Positions 34,847 to 45,002 of a stretch of 64,000 nucleotides of DNA are shown piece after piece. Where the stretch lies: the NCBI GenBank assembly GCA_002104895.1, contig MCFG01000143.1, positions 28,501-92,500 of the forward strand, written 5' to 3'. A program made the position numbers and the translations under genes. This stretch comes from Anaeromyces robustus (Eukaryota > Neocallimastigomycota > Neocallimastigomycetes > Neocallimastigales > Neocallimastigaceae). Each line of letters opens with the position of its first letter. The first letter of the stretch is position 1. The notes under the pieces are model-generated. The model ran no database searches, was not told the DNA's origin, and worked only from the letters and a program-made list of their open reading frames with translations.

Positions 34847-37800
34847 ATGGTTAATGAAGTTAAAGCTAAATTAATTTTGAAATACATAACAAATTCCGAA
34901 AATGAAAATAAAATTTCATTTAATGATATCATAATTTATTCTATTGATAATCACGATTACACTAATAATAAGCACATGATAAATAATGTTAACAAGAGTG
35001 AAGATTTATGTTACGTATTATTCACATCAGGAACTACAGGAAAACCCAAAGGAACATTAATTTCACATAACAATTTAATTAATTATTGTTTATATAGTCA
35101 AACAATAAATGGAAAAGAAGATATTTATGGAAATGATCTTGACAATATATTAGCCATTTGTAAGTTTTCACATGATATATCTATTGGAGAAATTAATTAT
35201 TCTTTGGTGAAAGGATATAAAATAATATTAGCAAATGACAATGAATATAACAATCCCGAATTATTTAGTTCATTAATATTAAAACACGATGTTCAATATA
35301 TATTTACAGTTCCTTCAAGATTCGATAGTTATTTATATAATGAAAGATTTGTTAAATCAATTAAAAAAGTCAAATGGGTATTGTTAGGAGGAGAAAAATT
35401 AGAAAAAAGAACAATTGAAAAAATAAGAGAAAATAGTGAATGTAACATATTAAGTGTATATGGACCTACAGAAACAAGTGTAGTTTCAAACATTAAAATA
35501 CTTGATTACAATGTTAAAGACATTAAAACCATTACTATTGGAAAACCTTTATGTAATTTCAAAATATATATTTTAGATAAATATTTGAAGCCAGTTCCAA
35601 TTGGAGTATCAGGCGAAATCTTCATAGCAGGAGAAGGAGTTGGTAAAGGATACCTTAATCGTGATGATTTAAATAAAGAAAAGTTTATTGATTGTCCATA
35701 TTATACAAATCCAAAGAATGATAAATTATGTAAAATGTACAAAACAGGAGATCTTGGTAAATGGACAGAAGATGGAGAAATAATATGTTTAGGAAGAGTT
35801 GATTTCCAAGTAAAAATCAATGGACAAAGAATTGAATTAGAAGAAATTGAAAAAGTCATTAATGAAATTGATGGAATTAAACAAAATGTTGTAATTGATA
35901 AAATTAATGATAATGGAAATAAATATCTTATTTGTTATTATGTTGGTAAAGAAAATATGAAAACAAGAAAAATTCAAGAAAGTTTAAAGATAAAACTTCC
36001 ACAATACATGATTCCAAATTACTTTAAACGTATTGATAAATTTGAATTAACAAATAATGGTAAATTAAATAGAAAAGCATTACCAGAAACAGATATTCAA
36101 GATATGATTAAAGAAGAATATGTAGCACCAGAAACAGAAACTGAAAAATTAATTTGTCACATATATAGTAAATTATTAAATATTGATGAAAATGAAATCG
36201 GTAAAAATAATGATTTCTTTGAATTAGGAGGAGATAGTTTGAATGCTATTAGACTTATTTCTATGATTGAAAAAGAATTAAATATTAAATTAAATATTAA
36301 AGAAATATATGAACATTCATTAATAATTGATTTAAGTAAATATATAGAAGAAATATTAAATAATAATGATAAATCCAAAGATGTAGAAATAATTAAGAAA
36401 CATAATTGTAAAGAATTCCCAATTACATCACAACAATTAGGTGTATATATTGATTCAATTAAAAACGAAAATACCATTATATATAATATGCCATTTTCAT
36501 ATAAATTAAATACAAACATTAATATTGAAAAGATTAAAGAAGGATTTAATGAAATATTCCAAAATCAAGAAATATTTAAAACAAAATATTACTCGAAAGA
36601 AGTTAATGGAAAAGAAGAAATTTATGGATTTATTGATGATGAATGTAATTTAGAATTTGAAGAATACACATATGATAATGTTTCATCATTTATTCGTCCA
36701 TTTGATTTATCTAAAGCACCATTAATTCCTATTGGATTTATTGGAAATGAATATTTATTAATAGATATACATCATGTCATTGCAAATGGATCCGCCATTT
36801 TAATTATCATGAATGAATTAAACAAATATTATAATGAAGGAAATATTTCAGAATTAGAAATTCAATATAGTGATTATGCCATTGATATGAAAGAAAAACA
36901 AGATAATGGATTTTATGATAAACAAATTGAATTTTATAAAAATATGTTTAATACAGAATATGAATTAGCAAAACTTCCAGAAAAAGAAAAAGATAATAAA
37001 TTAGAAAATGCTAATAATTTCAATATGAATAATTTATGTTCAAGAATTATTGATAAATCAACGAGTGATATGATAAATGAATTTATTAAAAAGAATGGAA
37101 TTACTAAAACATTATTTTTCCTTACAATTTATGGATTTGTATTGTCTAAATATAGTGGTGAAGATATTATATATACTTCAGTAATTAATGCTAATAGAAG
37201 TAATCATTATATTGAAAATATGGTAGGTATGTTTGTAAGTACTTTACCAATATTATTAAAATATAACAAAGAAAATGAATCATTTATAGATACAATAAAA
37301 GAAAATATGAACACATTAATTGAAATATTTAATAATCAAAATATTTCTTTAGCAGAATTAAATAAAATATTAAAATTAAAGAAAATTAATAATTTATTTG
37401 TTTTCCAACCTAATGTATCAATTAATGGAAATAAATTAAATGAAAATGAAATATTTGATAATGAAGAATATGAAGATGTTTTAACAATGATTAATGAGAA
37501 TAACAATAATATTAATAAATCGAAATTTGATATAGAATTTAGTATTATAGAAAAAGAAAATGAATATTTAATTTTAATTCAATATGATAATTCATTATAT
37601 GATAATGAAATTATTGGAAATTTAACTGATAGTTATGTAGAAGTTATTAAAAATATAAACAAATTTGAAAACCAAAATATTGACATTGAATATATTCCAT
37701 TAAATGAAAAACAAATGATTATTGAAAAATTTAATTCTGATATTAATATTGAAGGATGTGATAAATTTTATCATGAAGAGTTTAGTAAAATTGCAAAACA

Positions 37801-39163
37801 ATATCCTGATAAATGCGCAGTTGTTTATAATGATTTAAGAATTACGTATAGAGAATTGAACGAAATGAGTAATTCATTAGGTCATTATATTAGAGAAAAT
37901 GGTAGTGGAAGAAATGATATTATTCCAATTATAAGTGATCGTTCTCCATACTATATTATTAGTATGATTTCAATTTCTAAAGCAGGTGGAGCCTTCTTAC
38001 CAATTGATCCAAAATTACCTATTGAACGTATTCAATTGATTTTAGAAGAAATTAAACCAAAAATGATTTTATATAGTAATACTCAAGATATTATTGCTGA
38101 ATTATTACACTTAAATGAAGATTATAGAGTATATGACGTTCAAAAGCATCATTATGAATTAAATATTAATTCTATTGAAATTATAAATAAACCAGATGAT
38201 TTATGTTATGTATTATTCACATCAGGTACTACTGGTAAACCAAAAGGAACATTAATTACTCATTTTAATTTATATAATTACATTAGATCATCGCAAGGAA
38301 ATTACGATAATTACTCTATATATAATCTATTTATTAAATGTAATAAAATAAATAATATATTGGGTATTACTAATTTCTCATTTGATCCATCTCATATAGA
38401 AACAATTAATAGTTTAATTCACGGATTAAATATAATATTAGCTGATGAGAATATCAGAAATAATGTTTTATTATTATCAGAATATATATTAGATAATAAT
38501 GTTGAACTTATCAAAACAACACCAACTGTATTAAAACTATTTATGGATAACAAGGAGTTTAGAGAATGTATTGGAAAAGTTAAAGCAATTGTTTTAGGAG
38601 GAGAAGTGTTATCAATGGATTTATGTAAATATGTTCATCAATATTCTAATTGTAATATTTACAATGAATATGGACCAACAGAATGTACTATTGCTTGTTC
38701 ATGTAAATTAATTGATGAAAGAGTTGATAATCAAATAAATATTGGAAAACCATTATGTAATTGTAAAGTATATATACTTGATAAATATTTAAAACCAGTT
38801 CCAATTGGAGTTGAAGGAGAAATATTTATTGGAGGATATGGTGTAGGTAAAGAATATCTTAATCGTGAAGAATTAACAAAAGAAAAATTCATTAATAATC
38901 CATTTAATTATGAAAATGATAGTCATAATGAAATAATATACAGAACAGGCGATCTTGGAAAATGGACAAGAAATGGAGAAATAGAATATTTAGGAAGAAT
39001 TGATTTCCAAATTAAGATTCATGGACAAAGAGTTGAATTAGATGAAATTGAAAGTATAATTCAAGAAATTAAAGATATAAAACAATGTGTTGTTATTGAT
39101 AAAAAGAAAGAAAATGAAGAAAAATTTTTAGTATGTTATTATCAATTATATGACAATAATTGA
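34847..39163 (+). CDS. NRPS piece 6: A3-T3-C4-A4
   Basis: 1,438 codons, the longest piece. A3 has [11 protein letters not shown] (about 35010), and T3 has GGDSLNAIRL (about 36226). C4 reads HHVIANG at 36770-36790, with Asn for the motif Asp (a sister domain at 42.2 kb keeps HHVIADG). A4 is complete up to VKIHGQR-type block 8 (reads IKIHGQRVEL). It then runs into a foldback junction at 39130-39175 where the rest of A4, the whole T4 and the first half of C5 are absent. Confidence 0.85.
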   Translation: MVNEVKAKLILKYITNSENENKISFNDIIIYSIDNHDYTNNKHMINNVNKSEDLCYVLFTSGTTGKPKGTLISHNNLINYCLYSQTINGKEDIYGNDLDNILAICKFSHDISIGEINYSLVKGYKIILANDNEYNNPELFSSLILKHDVQYIFTVPSRFDSYLYNERFVKSIKKVKWVLLGGEKLEKRTIEKIRENSECNILSVYGPTETSVVSNIKILDYNVKDIKTITIGKPLCNFKIYILDKYLKPVPIGVSGEIFIAGEGVGKGYLNRDDLNKEKFIDCPYYTNPKNDKLCKMYKTGDLGKWTEDGEIICLGRVDFQVKINGQRIELEEIEKVINEIDGIKQNVVIDKINDNGNKYLICYYVGKENMKTRKIQESLKIKLPQYMIPNYFKRIDKFELTNNGKLNRKALPETDIQDMIKEEYVAPETETEKLICHIYSKLLNIDENEIGKNNDFFELGGDSLNAIRLISMIEKELNIKLNIKEIYEHSLIIDLSKYIEEILNNNDKSKDVEIIKKHNCKEFPITSQQLGVYIDSIKNENTIIYNMPFSYKLNTNINIEKIKEGFNEIFQNQEIFKTKYYSKEVNGKEEIYGFIDDECNLEFEEYTYDNVSSFIRPFDLSKAPLIPIGFIGNEYLLIDIHHVIANGSAILIIMNELNKYYNEGNISELEIQYSDYAIDMKEKQDNGFYDKQIEFYKNMFNTEYELAKLPEKEKDNKLENANNFNMNNLCSRIIDKSTSDMINEFIKKNGITKTLFFLTIYGFVLSKYSGEDIIYTSVINANRSNHYIENMVGMFVSTLPILLKYNKENESFIDTIKENMNTLIEIFNNQNISLAELNKILKLKKINNLFVFQPNVSINGNKLNENEIFDNEEYEDVLTMINENNNNINKSKFDIEFSIIEKENEYLILIQYDNSLYDNEIIGNLTDSYVEVIKNINKFENQNIDIEYIPLNEKQMIIEKFNSDINIEGCDKFYHEEFSKIAKQYPDKCAVVYNDLRITYRELNEMSNSLGHYIRENGSGRNDIIPIISDRSPYYIISMISISKAGGAFLPIDPKLPIERIQLILEEIKPKMILYSNTQDIIAELLHLNEDYRVYDVQKHHYELNINSIEIINKPDDLCYVLFTSGTTGKPKGTLITHFNLYNYIRSSQGNYDNYSIYNLFIKCNKINNILGITNFSFDPSHIETINSLIHGLNIILADENIRNNVLLLSEYILDNNVELIKTTPTVLKLFMDNKEFRECIGKVKAIVLGGEVLSMDLCKYVHQYSNCNIYNEYGPTECTIACSCKLIDERVDNQINIGKPLCNCKVYILDKYLKPVPIGVEGEIFIGGYGVGKEYLNREELTKEKFINNPFNYENDSHNEIIYRTGDLGKWTRNGEIEYLGRIDFQIKIHGQRVELDEIESIIQEIKDIKQCVVIDKKKENEEKFLVCYYQLYDNN

Positions 39164-39175
39164 TAATAACATACT
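39130..39175. repeat. Perfect 20-bp inverted repeat at the A4/C5 deletion junction
   Basis: Left arm 39130-39149, right arm 39156-39175, six-base loop. The left arm is normal A-domain coding sequence found in sister modules. The right arm has no counterpart there and is the reverse complement of the left, so it appears to have been templated during the event that deleted the following domains. Confidence 0.9.
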
Positions 39176-40333
39176 GAGTATGAATTAGTTAATATTCCTA
39201 AAAATGAAGTTGATTCAGAAAGGGATATTAAAGGACTGGATATTGAAAATAGTAATATTAATAATATCACTAGAATAATTGATAGTTCTACAAGTAAATT
39301 AATTAATAATTATGTAAGAAATCATGGATTTAGTAAAGCATTATTTTTCTTTATAATTTACGGATATATTTTATCAAAATATGGTGGTCAGGATACTATC
39401 TATTCGTCAATAATGAATGCAAATCGTGAAAATCATTATAAAGAAAACATGATAGGAATGTTTGTAAGTACGATTCCAGTATTATTAAAATATAATAATG
39501 AAAATGAAGAAAATACACTTTTAGATTTTATCAAAGTAAATAATAATATATTATTTGAAATCCAAAATAATAAAGATGTTTCGTTTTCAGAATTAATGAA
39601 TTCAATAAAACTAAAAAAAATTAATAATTCATTTATATTCCAACCAAAAATAGATTCAACAAATTCTGAAAATAGTTCAATATTTAATGTGAAAGATCAA
39701 AAAGATGACATTGATATATTTAAGAGTAATAATACTAACGAAGAAATAAATGATAATAATTCCAAATTTGATATTACTTTCTTTGTTATTGAAGATAACG
39801 AAAAATATATAGTATCTATTGAATATAATTCAAATATTTACGATAATAATACTATCAATAATATAATTAGTAGTTATATAGAAATATTTAATCACATTGA
39901 AAAATATGATAATAAAATTAAAGAAATTGAATATATTCCTGATAATCATAAAGAAATAATTCTTAATAAGTTTAATTCAGATATTAATAAAAATGATTAT
40001 GAGAAATTATATCATGAAGAATTCAGTAAAATTGCTAAATTTTATCCTGAAAGAATTGCTATTATATATAATGAATTAAAATTAAGTTATAAGGAATTAG
40101 ATGAAATGACTAATTCTTTAGGTTATTATTTAAGAAAAATTGGAATTACTAGGAATGATATTATTCCTATAATAAGTGATCGTTCACCTTATTATGTTAT
40201 AGGAGTAACAGCAATATCTAAAGCGGGAGGAGCATTCTTACCAATAGATAAAAAATTACCAATTGAACGTATTAAATATATATTAGAAGAAGTTAGACTA
40301 AAAATAATTTTATATAATAAAAGATATAATTGA
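39173..40333 (+). CDS. NRPS piece 7: second half of C5 and beginning of A5
   Basis: Open from 39173 (TEYELVNIPKNEV) although the first ATG is at 39412-39414. It contains the C-domain blocks IYSSIMNANRENHYKENMIG and GMFVSTIPVLLKY, then the A5 start (DELKLSYKELDEMTNS-like block) and SKAGGAFLPIDKKLP. It lacks the HHxxxDG half of the C domain. It ends by frameshift in an A run near 40320. Confidence 0.75.
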   Translation, partial: TEYELVNIPKNEVDSERDIKGLDIENSNINNITRIIDSSTSKLINNYVRNHGFSKALFFFIIYGYILSKYGGQDTIYSSIMNANRENHYKENMIGMFVSTIPVLLKYNNENEENTLLDFIKVNNNILFEIQNNKDVSFSELMNSIKLKKINNSFIFQPKIDSTNSENSSIFNVKDQKDDIDIFKSNNTNEEINDNNSKFDITFFVIEDNEKYIVSIEYNSNIYDNNTINNIISSYIEIFNHIEKYDNKIKEIEYIPDNHKEIILNKFNSDINKNDYEKLYHEEFSKIAKFYPERIAIIYNELKLSYKELDEMTNSLGYYLRKIGITRNDIIPIISDRSPYYVIGVTAISKAGGAFLPIDKKLPIERIKYILEEVRLKIILYNKRYN

Positions 40334-41276
40334 TAAAATATTATTATTAAATAAATCTTACATAGTATATAATTTAAAAAAACATAATTATGGATTAAAT
40401 AATGATTCTATTAATAATATTAATGAACCAGATGATATATGCTATGTTTTATTTACATCAGGAACAACTGGTAAACCAAAAGGAGCATTAATTAGTCACT
40501 TCAATATATATAATAACTTAAGATTCTTTGATTCTAATAATTATGATGATCATTTGAGCTTATGTAATTTAATTAAAAGAGAAAATATTAATAATATTTT
40601 AGGTATTACTAATTTCTCATTTGATATTTCACATAATGAAATAACATTTAGTTTAATTCATGGTTTAACCATTACTTTAGTGGACGATTCCACTAGTGAA
40701 AATACTGAATTGTTAATTAATATGATATTAAAGAATAATGTTGAATTTATTAATACTACACCAACAAGGTTTAAGCTTTTTATGGAAAATGAAAAATTTA
40801 GAAAAATATTAAAATTTATTAAAGCAATTGTTTTCATCGGTGAAGAATTACCATTAGATTTATGCAAAAACATTCATCAATACTCAAATTGTACAATTAT
40901 TAATGGATATGGTCCTACCGAATGTACAGTAACATGTACATATAAGGAAATTAACATAGAAAATTGTAATAAAATTACAATTGGTAAACCTCAATGTAAT
41001 TATAAAATTTATATATTAGATAAATTTTTAAAACCAGTTCCTATTGGAGTTGAAGGAGAAATATTTATTGGAGGATATGGTGTAGGTATAGGTTATCTTA
41101 ATCGTGAAGAATTAACAAAAGAAAAATTCATTAATAATCCATTTAACTATAATAATGATAACCATAATGAAATAATATACAGAACAGGAGATCTTGGAAA
41201 ATGGACAAGAAATGGAGAAATTGAATATTTAGGAAGAATTGATTTCCAAGTTAAGATTCATGGACAAAGAATTTAA
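40322..41276 (+). CDS. NRPS piece 8: most of A5
   Basis: The frame is open from about 40322 (KDIIDKILLLNKSYIVYNL); the first ATG-led part begins at 40554. It has [11 protein letters not shown] near 40455, FSFDISHNE, GYGPTEC and GDLGKWTRNG. It ends at TAA 41274-41276 in HGQRI-stop, where sister modules have GAA (HGQRVELDE). The same frame continues after it. Confidence 0.75.
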
Positions 41277-44200
41277 TTAGGTGAAATTGAAAGTATAGTT
41301 AATGAGATAAAAGATATTAAACATGGAGTTGTAATTGATAAAAAGAGAGAAAATGGAGAAAAATATTTAGTATGTTATTATCAATTATTTGACAATAATG
41401 AAAATGAAATTGATGGAGCTGATATTCGTAAATATTTAAAGAATAAATTACCATTATACATGATTCCTAATTATTATAAAAAGATTAATGAAATTCCATT
41501 AACGATAAGTGGTAAATTAAATAGAAAAGAATTACCAGATATCGATAATGGAGATATTATTAAGGAGGAATATATTGCACCAGAAACAGAAACTGAAAAA
41601 TTAATTTGTCATATTTACAGTAAATTATTTAATATTGATGAAAATGAAATTGGAAGAAATAATGATTTCTTTGAATTAGGAGGAGATAGTTTGAATGCTA
41701 TTAGACTTATTTCTATATTTAAAAAAGAATTAAATATTAAATTAAATATTAAAGAAATATATGAACATTCATTAATTATTGATTTAAGTAAATATATAGA
41801 AGAAATATTAAATAGTGATGATCATTCCAAAGATGTAGAAATAATTAAGAAACGTAATAGTAAAGAATTCCCAATTACATCACAACAATTAGGTGTATAT
41901 ATTGATTCAATTAAAAACGAAAATACCATTATATATAATATGCCATTTTCATATAAATTAAATACAAACATTAATATTGAAAAGATTAAAGAAGGATTTA
42001 ATAAAATATTCAAAAATCAAGAAATATTTAGAACAAAGTATTATTCTAAAGAAGTTAATGGAAAAGAAGAAATTTATGGATTTATTGATGATGAATGTAA
42101 TTTAGAATTTGAAGAATACACATATGATAATGTTTCATCATTTATTCGTCCATTTGATTTATCTAAAGCACCATTAATTCGTATTGGATTTATTAGAAAT
42201 GACTATTTATTAATAGATATACATCATGTCATTGCAGATGGATCCGCCATTTTAATTATTTTAAATGAATTAAACAATTATTATAATGAAGGAAATATTT
42301 CAGAATTAGAAATTCAATATAGTGATTATGCCATTGATATGAAAGAAAAACAAGATAATGGATTTTATGATAAACAAATTGAATTTTATAGAAAAATGTT
42401 TAATAATGAATATGAAATAGCTAAAATTCCAGAAAAAGAAAAAGATAATAAATTAGAAAATGCTAATAATTTCAATATGAATAGTTTATGTTCAAAAATT
42501 ATTGATAAATCAACGAGTGATATGATAAATGAATTTATTAAAAAGAATGGAATTAGTAAAACATCATTTTTCCTTACAATTTATGGATTTGTATTATCTA
42601 AATATAGTGGTCAAGATATTATATATACTTCAGTATTAAATGCTAATAGAAGTAATCATTATATTGAAAATATGGTAGGTATGTTTGTAAGTACTTTACC
42701 AATATTATTAAAATATGACAAAGAAAATGAACCATTTATAGATACAATAAAAGAAAATATGAACACATTAATTGAAATATTTAATAATCAAAATAATTCT
42801 TTAGCAGAATTAAATAAAATATTAAAATTAAAGAAAATTAATAATTTATTTATTTTCCAACCTAACGTATCAATTAATGAAAATAAATCAAATGGAAATA
42901 AATCAAATGAAAATGAAATATTTGATAATGAAGAATATGAAGATGTTTTATCAATGGTTGATAAAACTAATAATAATAATAAATCGAAATTTGATATAGA
43001 ATTTAGTATTATAGAAAAAGAAAATGAATATTTTATTTTAATTCAATATGATAATACATTATATGAAAATGAAATTATTGGAAATTTAATTGATAGTTAT
43101 ATAGAAGTTATTAAAAATGTAAACAAATTTGAAAATCAAAATATTGATATTGAATATCTTCCATTAAATGAAAAACAAATGATTATTGAAAAATTTAATT
43201 CTGATATTAATGTTGAAGGATGTGATAAATTTTATCATGAAGAATTTAGTAAAATGGCAAATCAATATCCTGATAAATGTGCAGTTGCTTATAATGATTT
43301 AAGAATTACGTATAGAGAATTGAACGAAATGAGTAATTCATTAGGTCATTATATTAGAGAAAATGGTATTGGAAGAAATGATATTATTCCAATTATAAGT
43401 GATCGTTCTCCATACTATATTATTAGTATGATTTCAATTTCTAAAGCAGGTGGAGCCTTCTTACCAATTGATCCAAAATTACCTATTGAACGTATTCAAT
43501 TTATTTTAGAAGAAGTCAATCCAAAAATGATTTTATATAGTAATAATCAAAATGTAATTGATGAATTATTACATTTAAATGAAAATTATAGAGTATATGA
43601 CGTTCAAAAGCATAATTATGAATTAAATATTGAGTCCATTGATAATATAAATGAACCAGATGATATATGCTATGTATTATTTACATCTGGTACCACAGGT
43701 AAACCAAAAGGAGCATTAATTACTCATTTCAATATCTATAATAATTTAAGATCTTACGATTTCAATGGTAACTGTGATGATCATTTATGTTTATATAATT
43801 TAATAAAACATGAGAATATAAACAATATTTTAGGTATAACCAATTTTTCATTTGATATTGCTAATAATGAAATAACATTTAGTTTAATTCATGGATATAC
43901 CACTGTATTAGTAGATGAAAAAATAAGTGAAGATATTCAATCACTAAGTAAGTATATTATAAATAATAATGTTGACATTATTAACACTACACCTACAAGA
44001 TTTAAATTATTTATGGAAAATGAAGAATTTAAGCAAACTCTTAAGAATATAAAAGTAGCAATATTTTCAGGAGAAGAATTACCATTTAATTTGTGTATAG
44101 AAATTCATCAATATTCCAATTGTAAAATTATTAATGGATATGGACCTACTGAATGTTATTTCTGTTCGTATAAAGAAATTAATGAAAGAGAAGAAAACAA

Positions 44201-45002
44201 AATTACGATAGGTAAACCAATTTGTAATTACACATTATATGTATTAGATAAATATTTGAAACCGGTTCCAATTGGAGTTGAAGGCGAAATATTTATTGGA
44301 GGATATGGTGTAGGTAAAGGATATCTTAATCGTGAAGAATTAACAAAAGAAAAATTCATTAATAATCCATTTAACTATAATGATGATAACCATAATGAAA
44401 TAATATACAGAACAGGAGATCTTGGAAAATGGACAAGAAATGGAGAAATTGAATATTTAGGAAGAATTGATTTCCAAGTTAAGATTCATGGACAAAGAGT
44501 TGAATTAGATGAAATTGAAAGTATAGTTAATGAGATAAAAGATATTAAACTTGGAGTTGTAATTGATAAAAAGAGAGAAAATGGAGAAAAATATTTAGTA
44601 TGTTATTATCAATTATATGAAAATAATGAAAATGAAATTGATGGAGCTGATATTCGAAAATATTTAAAGAATAAATTACCATTATACATGATTCCTAATT
44701 ATTATAAAAAGATTAATGAAATTCCATTAACGATAAGTGGTAAATTAAATAGAAAAGAATTACCAGAAATCGATAATGGAGATATTATTAAGGAGGAATA
44801 TGCTGCACCAGAAACAGAAACTGAAAAATTAATTTGTCATATTTACAGTAAATTATTTAACATTGATAAAAATGAAATTGAAAAAACAAGTGATTTCTTT
44901 GAATTAGGAGGAGATAGTTTGAATGCTATTAGACTTATTTCTATATTTGAAAAAGAATTAAATATTAAATTAAATGTTAAAAAATTTATGAACATTCACT
45001 AA
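41277..45002 (+). CDS. NRPS piece 9: end of A5, T5-C6-A6-T6
   Basis: In frame with piece 8; first ATG at 41460. T5 GGDSLNAIRL near 41686, C6 HHVIADG near 42226, A6 with [11 protein letters not shown] near 43680 and [10 protein letters not shown]6 GGDSLNAIRL near 44908. A6 is nearly identical to A2. A hand alignment of the A6 specificity pocket gives roughly D-I-N-N-I-S-G-F-C-K, which I cannot tie to a known substrate. It ends by a one-base frame change at about 44980. Confidence 0.85.
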   Translation, partial: LGEIESIVNEIKDIKHGVVIDKKRENGEKYLVCYYQLFDNNENEIDGADIRKYLKNKLPLYMIPNYYKKINEIPLTISGKLNRKELPDIDNGDIIKEEYIAPETETEKLICHIYSKLFNIDENEIGRNNDFFELGGDSLNAIRLISIFKKELNIKLNIKEIYEHSLIIDLSKYIEEILNSDDHSKDVEIIKKRNSKEFPITSQQLGVYIDSIKNENTIIYNMPFSYKLNTNINIEKIKEGFNKIFKNQEIFRTKYYSKEVNGKEEIYGFIDDECNLEFEEYTYDNVSSFIRPFDLSKAPLIRIGFIRNDYLLIDIHHVIADGSAILIILNELNNYYNEGNISELEIQYSDYAIDMKEKQDNGFYDKQIEFYRKMFNNEYEIAKIPEKEKDNKLENANNFNMNSLCSKIIDKSTSDMINEFIKKNGISKTSFFLTIYGFVLSKYSGQDIIYTSVLNANRSNHYIENMVGMFVSTLPILLKYDKENEPFIDTIKENMNTLIEIFNNQNNSLAELNKILKLKKINNLFIFQPNVSINENKSNGNKSNENEIFDNEEYEDVLSMVDKTNNNNKSKFDIEFSIIEKENEYFILIQYDNTLYENEIIGNLIDSYIEVIKNVNKFENQNIDIEYLPLNEKQMIIEKFNSDINVEGCDKFYHEEFSKMANQYPDKCAVAYNDLRITYRELNEMSNSLGHYIRENGIGRNDIIPIISDRSPYYIISMISISKAGGAFLPIDPKLPIERIQFILEEVNPKMILYSNNQNVIDELLHLNENYRVYDVQKHNYELNIESIDNINEPDDICYVLFTSGTTGKPKGALITHFNIYNNLRSYDFNGNCDDHLCLYNLIKHENINNILGITNFSFDIANNEITFSLIHGYTTVLVDEKISEDIQSLSKYIINNNVDIINTTPTRFKLFMENEEFKQTLKNIKVAIFSGEELPFNLCIEIHQYSNCKIINGYGPTECYFCSYKEINEREENKITIGKPICNYTLYVLDKYLKPVPIGVEGEIFIGGYGVGKGYLNREELTKEKFINNPFNYNDDNHNEIIYRTGDLGKWTRNGEIEYLGRIDFQVKIHGQRVELDEIESIVNEIKDIKLGVVIDKKRENGEKYLVCYYQLYENNENEIDGADIRKYLKNKLPLYMIPNYYKKINEIPLTISGKLNRKELPEIDNGDIIKEEYAAPETETEKLICHIYSKLFNIDKNEIEKTSDFFELGGDSLNAIRLISIFEKELNIKLNVKKFMNIH

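Noticed and set aside
31640-41280. Alternative genetic code with TAA as Glu, as in some rumen ciliates
   Set aside because: Glu is coded by GAA throughout, genes end normally at TAA, and the leftward NRPS and PLA2 gene have no internal TAA. Three sites in a gene with other frameshifts fit decay or error better.
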